Shown piece by piece: positions 16,728-26,558 of a stretch of 64,000 nucleotides of DNA (its first letter is position 1; each line of letters begins with the position of its first letter). The stretch covers positions 1 through 64,000 of the forward strand of contig QOUV01000001.1 of assembly GCA_003862155.1 (NCBI GenBank), given 5' to 3'. This stretch comes from Lachnospiraceae bacterium (GTDB taxonomy: Bacteria > Bacillota > Clostridia > Lachnospirales > Lachnospiraceae). Both the position numbers and the translations under genes were made by a program. Under the pieces are notes generated by a model. It saw only the letters and a program-made list of their open reading frames with translations, ran no database searches and was not told where the DNA came from.

Positions 16728-18002
16728 TCAGCCGACATAGAGGTAATCATTCGTTACCGGCTGCATTCCCTCGCCTGAAAGGTCCGAGTACATGTTGTCG
16801 AATGATCTCGTATCCGCGATCTCGAACTGCTCGTCTCCAGTGTCAACTTCAGCAGTGTGAGTGTATTTGGCCTCGTGGTCGCCGATTCCGGTTGAAACTC
16901 CGGCTGAGACCTTCGTTGCGGCCACTTTTACAATGCCATTTCTGAAGCGTTTGGTCTCACGGGAGCTTACAACGATCCCGGCATAAGGCAGAAACAGTCT
17001 GTAAGCGCAGAGGATCTGTGTAAGCTGAGCCTCGCCTACATCCTGCGGATTGATCTTCTCGTTATTTATTATAGGGCGCAGACGCGGGCAGGAAAGCGAG
17101 TACTCGACCCACGGATATTTTCTCTGAAGGCAGTAAACGTGGTAGCCTGTGGCGAAGGCATCCTTTCTGAAATCAGAAAGTCCGAGAAGCGCTGAAAATC
17201 CCACGCCCCTCATGCCGCCCAAGATTGCTCTCTCCTGTGCTTCAAATCTGTAAGGGAAAATTCTCTTGTGTCCCAGCAGGTGGAGTGTCTCGTACTTCTT
17301 CACATCGTAGGTCTCCTGGAAGACTGTGACGTAGTCTGCGCCGCACTCGTGCCAGTATTTGTAGTCCTTGATATTTGCAGGGTAGACCTCAAGACTTACA
17401 TTCTTAAAATAATTCTTGGCAAGTCTGCAGGCCTCTCCGATATACTCGATCGAGCTTCTCTTCTTGCTCTCACCGGTAAGGATCAGAATCTCCTCGATTC
17501 CGGTCTTCGCGATAACTTCCATCTCGTGCTTTATTTCTTCGGTATCAAGCTGCTTTCTCGAAATGTCGTTGTAGCAGTTGAATCCGCAGTAGATACAGTA
17601 ATTTTCACAGTAGTTCGCGATATAGAGCGGCGTGAAAATATAGACGGTGTTTCCAAAATGAAGGCCTGTCTCGTGACGGGCTCTCTCAGCCATCTCATTC
17701 AGATGTGGAAAAGCTGCCGGCGAAAGGAGTGCCTTGAAATCCTCGACATCTATAGTCTCCTTGTGAAGTGCTCTCCTGACATCCATATCGGTGTATTTGT
17801 TGTAGTCGTAGGCGTTCATCTGGCTGATGACTTCATTGCGGATCGACGGGTCGATCTGGTCCATTCCCGGCATGTACTTCATGCAGTCTGTTCTGCTCGA
17901 CGGGTCGCTCTCCAGCTCATGTTTTCTCTTGAGGGCAGCGGCGCTCAACTGTTTTCCGTCTACAAAAAACTGATTCTTCTGATTTCCCATTTTTTCCTCC
18001 AA
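16728..18002 (-). CDS. thiH: 2-iminoacetate synthase ThiH (tyrosine lyase)
   Basis: Radical SAM enzyme that cleaves tyrosine to dehydroglycine and p-cresol for thiazole formation in anaerobes. The 424-residue protein has the cluster motif CENYCIYC (C-x3-C-x2-C, about residue 129) followed by GFNCYNDISRKQL. The conserved LEVYP and ECGADYVTVFQETYD blocks follow, then the C-terminal biotin/thiamin-synthesis-associated segment SCPRLRP. It is adjacent to thiG and thiS. Use of ThiH, not ThiO, fits an anaerobe. Confidence 0.93.
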   Translation of the reverse strand: MEEKMGNQKNQFFVDGKQLSAAALKRKHELESDPSSRTDCMKYMPGMDQIDPSIRNEVISQMNAYDYNKYTDMDVRRALHKETIDVEDFKALLSPAAFPHLNEMAERARHETGLHFGNTVYIFTPLYIANYCENYCIYCGFNCYNDISRKQLDTEEIKHEMEVIAKTGIEEILILTGESKKRSSIEYIGEACRLAKNYFKNVSLEVYPANIKDYKYWHECGADYVTVFQETYDVKKYETLHLLGHKRIFPYRFEAQERAILGGMRGVGFSALLGLSDFRKDAFATGYHVYCLQRKYPWVEYSLSCPRLRPIINNEKINPQDVGEAQLTQILCAYRLFLPYAGIVVSSRETKRFRNGIVKVAATKVSAGVSTGIGDHEAKYTHTAEVDTGDEQFEIADTRSFDNMYSDLSGEGMQPVTNDYLYVG

Positions 18003-18035
18003 AAATATGATTGCTTTAAGAATCCAGGCAGATTT

Positions 18036-18812
18036 TTATCTCAAGAATCCAAGCAGCGGATCGCTTGATTCAGCGCCCCTCTCAAGGACACGTCCGGTCC
18101 CGGCAAGATATGCCTTTCGTCCGGCGCTTATAGCCTCTGCAAAAGCGTTGGCCATAAGCGGGATATTTTCAGAAGTAGCAATTGCGGTGTTGCACATAAC
18201 TGCGGCTGCGCCCATCTCCATAGCTTCTGCAGCCTGCGACGGCTTGCCGATTCCAGCGTCCACGATGATCGGCAGGTCAATCTCATCTATAAGTATCTGA
18301 ATGAATTCCTTCGTTGAAATCCCCCTGTTCGAGCCGATCGGCGAAGCAAGCGGCATTACAGCTGCTGCACCCGCATCCCTAAGTGCTCTTGCTGCATAGA
18401 GGTCCGGATACATGTAAGGCAGTACAGTAAATCCCTCTTTTGCAAGAGTTTCTGTGGCCTTTACAGTCTCTACGTTATCAGGCAGAAGGTACTTTGTATC
18501 TCCCATTATCTCAATTTTTACAAAATCGCCGCAGCCGAGTTCCCTTGCGAGATGCGCGATACGAACGGCCTCCTCAGCATTTCTCGCACCCGAAGTATTC
18601 GGCAGAAGCGTAATATTTTTAGGCATGTATTCGAGGATATCCTCGTGCTTCTGCGTATTCGCGCGCCTTACGGAGCAGGTCACAATCTGCGCTCCTGCAT
18701 CTTCCACTGCTGCCTTTATCAGATCAACTGAGTACTTTCCAGAACCCAGGATAAATCTCGAAGTAAATTCCCTGTTTCCCAATTTGAATGTGTCATTGTT
18801 GCTATTGCTCAT
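18036..18812 (-). CDS. thiG: Thiazole synthase
   Basis: Assembles the thiamine thiazole ring from deoxyxylulose phosphate, dehydroglycine and ThiS thiocarboxylate. The 258-residue TIM barrel shows the N-terminal [10 protein letters not shown] with the Schiff-base Lys region, the block [28 protein letters not shown], and the phosphate site [20 protein letters not shown]. Its ATG overlaps the thiS stop (ATGA). Its ribosome site GGAGGA is formed by the Gly codons at the end of thiS. Confidence 0.95.
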   Translation of the reverse strand: MSNSNNDTFKLGNREFTSRFILGSGKYSVDLIKAAVEDAGAQIVTCSVRRANTQKHEDILEYMPKNITLLPNTSGARNAEEAVRIAHLARELGCGDFVKIEIMGDTKYLLPDNVETVKATETLAKEGFTVLPYMYPDLYAARALRDAGAAAVMPLASPIGSNRGISTKEFIQILIDEIDLPIIVDAGIGKPSQAAEAMEMGAAAVMCNTAIATSENIPLMANAFAEAISAGRKAYLAGTGRVLERGAESSDPLLGFLR

Positions 18813-19006
18813 AAACTTCCTCCGCCCATAAACTGGACTATTTCAACTACATCATTTTCCTTTGGCACATATGTGTCATACTGATCCTTCGGGAGAATAT
18901 TTTCGTTTAACTCCACTGCGACCATCACTTTTTTAAGGCCCATTTCCTCAATAATCTGTGTGATTGTTCTGCCATCCGCCTCTTTCTGTTCTCCGTTTAA
19001 CTGCAT
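18809..19006 (-). CDS. thiS: Sulfur carrier protein ThiS, with C-terminal extension
   Basis: 65-residue ubiquitin-fold protein carrying sulfur as a C-terminal thiocarboxylate. Features seen are the N-terminal MQLNGEQKE strand, the [15 protein letters not shown] block and the VVEIVQF strand. The ATG at 19006 is preferred to the GTG at 19012 because GGAGG lies 10 nt upstream of it. Unusually it ends GGG-Ser-Leu; normal ThiS ends at GG. Two residues would have to be removed before adenylation, as is known for QbsE by QbsD. No thiF is nearby. The Gly codons double as the thiG ribosome site. Confidence 0.9.
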   Translation of the reverse strand: MQLNGEQKEADGRTITQIIEEMGLKKVMVAVELNENILPKDQYDTYVPKENDVVEIVQFMGGGSL

Positions 19007-19044
19007 TGTCACCTCACCTCCATTTAGTACACAATCGGGGCACC

Positions 19045-19255
19045 CGCGCTATTAGTAAATGAGCGGTGCAATTCGCACCCGCTTCGCGGCTGCTCATTCG
19101 CGCGTTCGCGCTATTAGTAAATGAGCGGTGCAATTCGCACCCGCTTCGCGGCTGCTCATTCGCGCGTTCGCGCTATTGAAATAACATATCGGATGCCTCT
19201 CCGGACGCAAGCGTCCGTCGGCACCGATATGTTATTTCAGCACCGCTCATTTAAT
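19045..19255. repeat. Palindromic repeat cluster between eno and thiS
   Basis: Two 62-bp direct repeats, each folding as a hairpin with arms AATGAGC/GCTCATT. Spacers contain GCGCGAACGCGC. They adjoin a third hairpin with a different 15-bp stem (GAAATAACATATCGG and its complement, 19177-19239) and inner GGACGC-AA-GCGTCC. The third hairpin is nested inside half-sites GCACCGCTCATT of the first kind. The gap has no gene and no TPP riboswitch motif. Confidence 0.8.
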
Positions 19256-19260
19256 ACGCG

Positions 19261-19330
19261 AAAAAAAAAGAGTACACGAAGGTTATCCACACCCAAGGTG
19301 GTGTGCCCCTTCGTGCACTCTCGTGTACTC
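19261..19330 (-). terminator. Terminator of enolase
   Basis: The minus strand forms a long stem between CGAAGG and CCTTCG enclosing CACACCACCTTGGGTGTG, continued by GAGTACACGA/TCGTGTACTC pairing, and ends in nine T residues. Confidence 0.75.
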
Positions 19331-19347
19331 TGATTATAGAATTTTAG

Positions 19348-20679
<1,332 letters not shown>

Positions 20680-20690
20680 TTACGCTTGTT

Positions 20691-20719
20691 AGTCTAGCAT
20701 AATAGCTTTACTTTTTCAA
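20691..20719 (-). promoter_or_regulatory. Promoter of eno
   Basis: TTGAAA, 17-bp spacer ending in TGC, TAGACT on the minus strand (extended -10 form). It lies about 50 bases before the start codon. Confidence 0.6.
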
Positions 20720-20801
20720 GCAGGATTATAGTAGCACAGAACTCCTTCAAAGACTGTTGTTTATCAAACATTTTGGAATTCAGCTCATTTTAAAAAAAGA
20801 C

Positions 20802-20830
20802 TTGCATTCTAAAAACTATTGTGATATTAT
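20802..20830 (+). promoter_or_regulatory. Promoter of the tRNA cluster
   Basis: TTGCAT, exactly 17 bp, TATTAT, about 32 bases before tRNA-Glu. Confidence 0.65.
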
Positions 20831-20862
20831 ATTTTAGTCGCCGATTTGATGGTGGCGGATAT

Positions 20863-20934
20863 GGCTCCGTGGTCAAGTGGTTAAGACATCGCCCTTTCAC
20901 GGCGGTAACACGAGTTCAAACCTCGTCGGAGTCA
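20863..20934 (+). tRNA. tRNA-Glu (anticodon TTC)
   Basis: 72-nt cloverleaf, acceptor GGCTCCG/CGGAGTC (one G-T pair), anticodon loop CTTTCAC, T-loop GTTCAAACC. First gene of the five-tRNA cluster; CCA not encoded. Confidence 0.95.
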
Positions 20935-20943
20935 TTTTTTTGT

Positions 20944-21017
20944 GGATCCTTAGCTCAGTTGGTTAGAGCAACCGGCTCATAACCGGTCGGTCCTGGGTTC
21001 GAGTCCCCGAGGATCCA
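20944..21017 (+). tRNA. tRNA-Met, elongator type (anticodon CAT)
   Basis: 74-nt cloverleaf, acceptor GGATCCT/AGGATCC, anticodon loop CTCATAA, T-arm GGGTTCGAGTCCC. The body matches elongator Met of clostridia more than tRNA-Ile2 or initiator, which lacks this acceptor pairing. Confidence 0.9.
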
Positions 21018-21023
21018 GTTAAT

Positions 21024-21097
21024 GGCCTGGTGGCTCAGTTGGTTAGAGCGCCGCCCTGTCACGGCGGAGGTCGAGGGTTCGAACCCCTCCCAGGTCG
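21024..21097 (+). tRNA. tRNA-Asp (anticodon GTC)
   Basis: 74-nt cloverleaf, acceptor GGCCTGG/CCAGGTC, anticodon loop CTGTCAC, T-arm GGGTTCGAACCCC, discriminator G. Confidence 0.95.
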
Positions 21098-21125
21098 TTT
21101 GCCAGGCTCTTAGCAGATGGCGGGA

Positions 21126-21209
21126 GCCGGCGTGGCGGAATTGGCAGACGCGCAGGACTTAAAATCCTGTGGTGGTGACATCGTACCGGTTCGATCCCGG
21201 TCGCCGGCA
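21126..21209 (+). tRNA. tRNA-Leu (anticodon TAA)
   Basis: 84-nt tRNA with a long variable arm typical of Leu, acceptor GCCGGCG/CGCCGGC, anticodon loop CTTAAAA, T-arm CGGTTCGATCCCG. Confidence 0.95.
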
Positions 21210-21210
21210 G

Positions 21211-21239
21211 TTGCATTTTCTTTTAGATTATGCTATAAT
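21211..21239 (+). promoter_or_regulatory. Internal promoter before tRNA-Arg
   Basis: TTGCAT, 17-bp spacer ending TGC, perfect TATAAT. It begins 2 bases after tRNA-Leu, so tRNA-Arg can be made independently of the first four tRNAs. Confidence 0.8.
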
Positions 21240-21271
21240 TTATATTTGTTGAGGCCATTGAGGCCACATGT

Positions 21272-21345
21272 GTATCCGTAGCTCAGCTGGATAGAGCACT
21301 TGGCTACGGACCAAGGTGTCGCGGGTTCGAATCCTGTCGGGTACA
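21272..21345 (+). tRNA. tRNA-Arg (anticodon ACG)
   Basis: 74-nt cloverleaf, acceptor GTATCCG/CGGGTAC, anticodon loop CTACGGA (A34, expected to become inosine), T-arm GGGTTCGAATCCT. It has its own promoter and is followed by a terminator. Confidence 0.95.
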
Positions 21346-21359
21346 CTAAGTTTGAGAGT

Positions 21360-21394
21360 CCCGGAATCCTTTTTTAAGGGTTCCGGGATTTTTT
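21360..21394 (+). terminator. Terminator of the tRNA cluster
   Basis: CCCGGAATCC / GGGTTCCGGG arms followed by a T-run. Confidence 0.85.
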
Positions 21395-21502
21395 ATTGCT
21401 TGAAATATATCCAAACGTTCGGTATAAAAACCAGCTGAAATATGCCATTTTGTGCTTTTCAGTGTGGTACCTCTATTATTGCATAAAATACTTCTCTGGC
21501 AT

Positions 21503-21552
21503 TAAAAAAGCCGGGCGCCTGTTTTTTATAAACAAGCGTCCGGCTCTTTTTT
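21503..21552. terminator. Bidirectional terminator below oppA
   Basis: Arms GCCGGGCGCCTG and CAAGCGTCCGGC with A-run before and T-run after, so it can serve oppA on the minus strand and read-through from the tRNA cluster on the plus strand. Confidence 0.8.
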
Positions 21553-21587
21553 TAATCTAAAATATGCTCTGGTGAATGATCAGTGGA

Positions 21588-23327
21588 TCATGACTTTGTT
21601 GCGTACATGAAGTACTTAAAGCCATAAACTGTTCCGAAGACTCCCTTTACGTTCTGCTTCTGCATATAGATATCATTGTAGTAGTAGATAGGGATTACTG
21701 CCCATGTATCCATAAGCATATCCTCTGCCTGATGCATCAGATCAACACGTGATGAGAAATCTGTCGAAGTTCTGATCTTGTCGATCAGCTTATCATAATC
21801 CTTCCAGTTCTGAGGTGCTGACTTGTGCTTAGACATATCTTTGCCGAACTGTGGGTCGTTGTTTCCTGACTTGGTCTGGAACATCTCAAGCATGTTGATA
21901 GGATCGTTGTAGTCTGCTAACCATCCCTCACGAGCGAAGGTGAAGTTACCGTTCTGACGATCTGCGATGAGAACCTTCCAGTCCTCTGTCTGGATCTGCA
22001 TGTTGATTCCAAGTGCCTGAAGATCCTGCTGAACAGCCTGAGCGATCTTCTTATGACCTGAATCATCGTTTAAAATGTACTGGAATGAGATATCAGGGCT
22101 GCACTTGTATGTGCCATCGCTCTGCTTTGAGAACTTATATCCGCATCCCTCAAGAAGCTTCTTAGCCTCTTCTACTGAATCCTGGCCAGTCTTCTTTGCA
22201 TCGTAATAACTCTTGTTCTTGAACTCGCCGCCGTTACCGTCGCTCATACCAGCCGGGATATAAGAATCAGCTGCAACCTGCTCTGTCTGACCTACAGTGT
22301 CGATGATGTACTGTCTGTCGATAAGAAGTGCGATTGCGTGTCTGAAATCCTTGGCCTGCTGTTCTGTCATGTTCTTGAAGAGATCAGCATTTACGTTGAA
22401 TGCAAGATAGTATGTTCCAAGGTTATCCATGATATGGAATTCCTTGCTGTTCTTAACTGTCTTGATCTCGTCGTTAGGTACTGTGTCGATGAAATCGAGG
22501 TCGCCCTTGTTGTATGCGGCATATGTTGTCGTATCCTGTGCTGAAAGCATGAAGTGAAGAGACTTGATCTTTACTTTTGAAGCATCGTGGAAGTTAGGGT
22601 TCTTCTCATATACCATAGACTCGTTGTGCTTCCATGACTTTAAGATGTAAGCACCGTTTGAAACGAATCCAGCTTCCTGTGACCATGTACCAGCAGGTAC
22701 CTTCTTTGTAACAGACTTCTCTACTTCCTTCTGATATACAGGGAAGAATGTAGGGAATGCAAGCAGATCGTTGAAGTATGGGCATGGGTTTGTAAGCTTG
22801 ATCTTCAGTGTGTAGTCATCTGGAGCTGAGACATCGAGCTTGCCGTCTTTACGAGCAATTATATCGAAGAGGTAAGCATAGCCTGAAGCTGTCTTCTTCT
22901 CGATTACACGGTTCCATGAATACAGGAAATCCTTAGCTGTAAGAGCCTCGCCGTTTGACCACTTGGTCTTCTTGAGCTTGATAGTGTATTCTGTCTTATC
23001 GCTTGATACCTGAGGCATGCCGTCTGCAATGTCAGGAACAAGCTTCTGCTTCTGATCATAAGTGTAAAGTCCTGCGAAAGAGTTTACAATTAAGATACCA
23101 CCATCGATAGAGATGCTGAGCGCCGGGTCAACTGACTGTGGCTCTGAAGCGATGTTGAGGTTTAACACATCTGTGTCATGGTTCTCGGTAGTAGCTGCAG
23201 CTGTCTTCTTTGAGCCGCTTGCACTTCCACTTGAAGAGCTTGTGCTTCTACCTTTTACTCCTCCACAGGCGGTCATGCCAACTGTCATGACTGCTGCGAG
23301 CAGCAATGAAAGTAACTTTTTCTTCAT
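21588..23327 (-). CDS. oppA: Oligopeptide ABC transporter, substrate-binding lipoprotein
   Basis: Extracellular peptide-binding protein of the Opp importer. 579 residues. Lipoprotein signal with hydrophobic segment LLSLLLAAVMTVGM and lipobox TACG, then a Ser/Gly linker. The family-5 solute-binding signature is visible in LVPDIADGMPQVSSDKTEYTIKLKKTKWSNGEALTAKDF-type order (about residues 95-135; quoted only in part in this note as KWSNGEALTAKDFLYSW). C-terminal lobe contains SNGAYILKSW and the substrate segment AREGWLADYNDP. It is the last gene of oppBCDFA, with an 80-base gap from oppF. Confidence 0.92.
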   Translation of the reverse strand: MKKKLLSLLLAAVMTVGMTACGGVKGRSTSSSSGSASGSKKTAAATTENHDTDVLNLNIASEPQSVDPALSISIDGGILIVNSFAGLYTYDQKQKLVPDIADGMPQVSSDKTEYTIKLKKTKWSNGEALTAKDFLYSWNRVIEKKTASGYAYLFDIIARKDGKLDVSAPDDYTLKIKLTNPCPYFNDLLAFPTFFPVYQKEVEKSVTKKVPAGTWSQEAGFVSNGAYILKSWKHNESMVYEKNPNFHDASKVKIKSLHFMLSAQDTTTYAAYNKGDLDFIDTVPNDEIKTVKNSKEFHIMDNLGTYYLAFNVNADLFKNMTEQQAKDFRHAIALLIDRQYIIDTVGQTEQVAADSYIPAGMSDGNGGEFKNKSYYDAKKTGQDSVEEAKKLLEGCGYKFSKQSDGTYKCSPDISFQYILNDDSGHKKIAQAVQQDLQALGINMQIQTEDWKVLIADRQNGNFTFAREGWLADYNDPINMLEMFQTKSGNNDPQFGKDMSKHKSAPQNWKDYDKLIDKIRTSTDFSSRVDLMHQAEDMLMDTWAVIPIYYYNDIYMQKQNVKGVFGTVYGFKYFMYATKS

Positions 23328-23402
23328 AAAGAAGTTCCTCCTTTAAAAAAGTAGATAAATAATATATTGAGAACCGCTGAAATAAATCCAGCGGGAATCT
23401 CC

Positions 23403-24443
23403 TTATTTGTTGAAGCAGGCAACCATGTGGCCGTTTCCTCTGTCTGTGAGGATCGGGCGCTCTGCTGCACACTGCTCCGTCGCATATCTGCATCTCGTAC
23501 GGAACGGGCAGCCTGTAGGCATCTTCAGAGGTGAAGGAACATCGCCCTCAAGAACGATACGGTGGCTGTGACGTGCTGTCTCCGGATCCGGAATAGGTAC
23601 GGCCGAAAGAAGTGACAGAGTGTATGGGTGGATCGGGTTGTCATTCAACTCGTCTGCATCCGCGATCTCCATCAGATGTCCGAGGTACATAACTGCGATA
23701 CGATCTGAAATATGGTGAACTACCAGCAGATCATGCGCTATAAATAAGTATGCGAGTCCGAGCTTATCCTGAAGATCCTCGAACATATTTATAACCTGTG
23801 CCTGAATTGACACATCGAGAGCCGATACAGGCTCATCGCATACGATGAAATCAGGGTTTACTGCAAGCGCTCTCGCGATACCGATACGCTGTCTCTGTCC
23901 ACCTGAGAACTCGTGTGCATAACGCATGGCATGCTCTGCATTGAGTCCTACGGTAGCCATAAGATCGAGGATCTTCTCTCGGCGCTCTTTTTTATTCTTG
24001 TAGAGATGATGTACGTCCAGAGGCTCACCGATGATATCCTCGACTGTCATACGAGGGTCGAGTGATGAATACGGATCCTGGAAAACCATCTGCATCCTCT
24101 TTCGATAAGGCAGCATATTTACCTTTACCGGATTCTTGATGACAGGCTTTCCATCCTCGCCGCAGATAACCTCACCATTGGCGTCATACTGCTCTCCGCT
24201 GTCGAAAAGCACATCTCCGTCAAATACAATACGTCCTGCCGTCGGCTTATACAGCTGAAGAAGTGAACGTCCTACAGTGGTTTTTCCGCAGCCGGACTCA
24301 CCAACGAGGCCTAAGGTCTCGCCTGGTTTTATAGTAAATGAAACATCGTCTACAGCCTTTAATGGTATCTTGTGGAAGCCCTGAGAAACAGGAAAATACT
24401 GCTTTAAGTGGCTGACCTCGACGAGATTTTTCTCTTCTGCCAT
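23403..24443 (-). CDS. oppF: Oligopeptide ABC transporter ATPase OppF
   Basis: ATP-binding subunit. The start chosen ([15 protein letters not shown]) follows the oppD stop as TAAAATG with a GGAGG site 9 nt before; an in-frame GTG/ATG-like start at 24482 inside oppD is less likely. Walker [10 protein letters not shown] (about residues 47-55), Q-loop [14 protein letters not shown], signature [15 protein letters not shown], Walker B DFIVCDEP, and the C-terminal oligopeptide-transporter Cys cluster [14 protein letters not shown], which may hold a 4Fe-4S or metal site. About 346 residues. Confidence 0.93.
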   Translation of the reverse strand: MAEEKNLVEVSHLKQYFPVSQGFHKIPLKAVDDVSFTIKPGETLGLVGESGCGKTTVGRSLLQLYKPTAGRIVFDGDVLFDSGEQYDANGEVICGEDGKPVIKNPVKVNMLPYRKRMQMVFQDPYSSLDPRMTVEDIIGEPLDVHHLYKNKKERREKILDLMATVGLNAEHAMRYAHEFSGGQRQRIGIARALAVNPDFIVCDEPVSALDVSIQAQVINMFEDLQDKLGLAYLFIAHDLLVVHHISDRIAVMYLGHLMEIADADELNDNPIHPYTLSLLSAVPIPDPETARHSHRIVLEGDVPSPLKMPTGCPFRTRCRYATEQCAAERPILTDRGNGHMVACFNK

Positions 24444-24444
24444 T

Positions 24445-25449
24445 TTATGCTTCCTCCTTCTCTTCAAAAGCTTCTTTGACATTCATAAAGCATGCTGCTC
24501 TGTGGCCCTCTCCGACCTTGATTTCATCCGGCTTCTCGCGAAGACAGATCTCCATTGCGTTGGCACATCTAGGGCAGAATGCACATCCCTGCGGAAGATT
24601 TAACATATTGATAGGAGTTCCGCCGATAGGAATCAGCTTCTCCTTCATATTGTCTGCACGTGGGATAGAACGGAGGAGTCCCTTCGTGTACTCGTGTGCA
24701 GGTCTGTAGAAAATATCGTCCGCGCTTCCTCTCTCGCATACTCTTCCACCGTACATGACCATGATCTCATCGCACATAGATGCAATGACGCCAAGGTCGT
24801 GAGTTACGATGATTATAGCCATTCCGAGCCTTTTCTGAAGGTCCTTCATCAGCTCGAGGATCTGCGCCTGGATAGTAACATCGAGCGCTGTCGTAGGCTC
24901 ATCTGCGATAAGCACATCCGGCTCGCAGCAGAGACTCATGGCGATCATGATACGCTGTCTCATACCGCCTGACAGCTCGAACGGATACTGCTTCATACGG
25001 GCTTCCGGCTCGTTTACGCCTACTAAAGTAAGCATCTCGACCGCACGGTCCCATGCTTCTTTCTTTGTCTTATTCGTGTGAAGTCTGATAGCTTCGATAA
25101 GCTGCCAGCCTATAGAGAAAACAGGGTTAAGGGAAGTCATAGGGTCCTGGAAGATAATAGATATCTTCTCACCTCTGAACTTCTGCAGCTTCTTCTCAGG
25201 CCACTTTAAAATGTTCTCGCCATTGAAAAGTACCTCGCCCTGAGTTACTCTTCCTGTCTCAGCCAGAATCTGCATTATAGAGTAGGCTGTGACAGATTTT
25301 CCCGATCCGGACTCTCCAACGATTCCCATCGTCTCGCCGGCTTTAAGGTTAAAGTTTACGCCGTTAACGGCCTGTACTTCTCCATTGTCAGTAAAAAAAC
25401 TCGTGTGGAGATCTTTTACCTGGAGGATATATTTTTCTTCTTCGCTCAT
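24445..25449 (-). CDS. oppD: Oligopeptide ABC transporter ATPase OppD
   Basis: ATP-binding subunit paired with OppF. 334 residues. Walker [10 protein letters not shown] (about residues 42-50), Q-loop [14 protein letters not shown], signature [15 protein letters not shown], Walker [15 protein letters not shown], switch His in [10 protein letters not shown], and the C-terminal Cys cluster CAFCPRC...C. It lies 11 bases after oppC. Confidence 0.94.
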   Translation of the reverse strand: MSEEEKYILQVKDLHTSFFTDNGEVQAVNGVNFNLKAGETMGIVGESGSGKSVTAYSIMQILAETGRVTQGEVLFNGENILKWPEKKLQKFRGEKISIIFQDPMTSLNPVFSIGWQLIEAIRLHTNKTKKEAWDRAVEMLTLVGVNEPEARMKQYPFELSGGMRQRIMIAMSLCCEPDVLIADEPTTALDVTIQAQILELMKDLQKRLGMAIIIVTHDLGVIASMCDEIMVMYGGRVCERGSADDIFYRPAHEYTKGLLRSIPRADNMKEKLIPIGGTPINMLNLPQGCAFCPRCANAMEICLREKPDEIKVGEGHRAACFMNVKEAFEEKEEA

Positions 25450-25460
25450 ATCGATCTCCT

Positions 25461-26546
25461 TTAGTTAAGCTTCGTATCGAACGCATCTCTTAAACCATCG
25501 CCAAGGAGGTTGAATGCGAGCACGATCAGTGAAATGACTACAGCCGGGATGACAAGTCTCAGCGGGTAAGTCTGCATCGCAGCACGGGCATCATTTGCCA
25601 GTGAGCCAAGTGATGTCAGAGGAAGGCTTACGCCGAGTCCGATGAATGAGAGGTAACTCTCTGTAAAAATAGCACTCGGAATCTGAAGAGCTGTCGTAAT
25701 GATGATGATAGACAGGCAGTTCGGGATGATGTGCTTTCTTAATATCCTTCCGTTAGGAGTTCCGATGCTCTTTGCAGCAAGCACATACTCGTTGTTCTTT
25801 ATCTGGAGGATCTGGCCTCTTACAAGTCTTGCCATACCTACCCAGTAGAGCAGGGCAAATACGATAAACATCGAGATCATATTCGCTCCGAGTTTCGCAA
25901 GCGACGTACCTTTGATAAGTGGTGTCAGCCTCTCCTGCAATACGACTGATAAGAGGATAATTATAAGCATGTCCGGAAGTGAATATATGACGTCGACTAT
26001 CCTCATCATGATAAGGTCGACTGTTCCTCCGAAATATCCTGCGATAGAGCCGTAGATCAGTCCGATGATAAGGACCATGACTGCTGCAACGATTCCTACC
26101 AGGAGTGAAACTCTTGTACCATATACGACACGGATGAAATAATCTCTTCCCATCGAATCAGTTCCGAAAATGTGCGGGAAGAGTTTCTTTCCGGTCTTTT
26201 CCATATACTGTGCTTCAAGCTCTGACCACTGCATAGGCTCGAGGTCAGTAGCGCCCTTGTCACGGCGTCCGTCTACCGTGATTATCGAAGAGTATGAATA
26301 CGGACAGATATGCGGTGCAACTATCGCTATCGCAATAATTATGATAAGCACTACGATACTTGCCATAGCCAGAGGATTCTTTCTGAGACGTCTCATACCA
26401 TCCTTAAAGAAGGTAGTGGACTCGCCCATTACATCCTGCTGCCTCTTCTCTTCGTCTGTTGCCTTTTCAAAGTCCTTAGCGTTGAATTTGCTGAGGTCGA
26501 TCTGAGAGCTCAGGAAGGCTCTCTTTTTTAATTTCTCTTCTGCCAT
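25461..26546 (-). CDS. oppC: Oligopeptide ABC transporter permease OppC
   Basis: Inner-membrane permease of 361 residues. Cytoplasmic N-terminal tail of about 55 residues, first membrane segment near residues 60-80, then a periplasm-type loop, then the conserved FGTDSMGRDYFIRVVYGTR block preceding the permease core. The EAA loop is AAKSIGTPNGRILRKHIIPN (about residue 255). Ends with the FNLLGDGLRDAFD motif typical of OppC/DppC. Confidence 0.93.
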   Translation of the reverse strand: MAEEKLKKRAFLSSQIDLSKFNAKDFEKATDEEKRQQDVMGESTTFFKDGMRRLRKNPLAMASIVVLIIIIAIAIVAPHICPYSYSSIITVDGRRDKGATDLEPMQWSELEAQYMEKTGKKLFPHIFGTDSMGRDYFIRVVYGTRVSLLVGIVAAVMVLIIGLIYGSIAGYFGGTVDLIMMRIVDVIYSLPDMLIIILLSVVLQERLTPLIKGTSLAKLGANMISMFIVFALLYWVGMARLVRGQILQIKNNEYVLAAKSIGTPNGRILRKHIIPNCLSIIIITTALQIPSAIFTESYLSFIGLGVSLPLTSLGSLANDARAAMQTYPLRLVIPAVVISLIVLAFNLLGDGLRDAFDTKLN

Positions 26547-26558
26547 CTCTTAGCTCCT

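Noticed and set aside
19013-19347. TPP riboswitch ahead of thiS
   Set aside because: The CTGAGA and ACCTGATCTGG motifs are absent on the minus strand of this gap.
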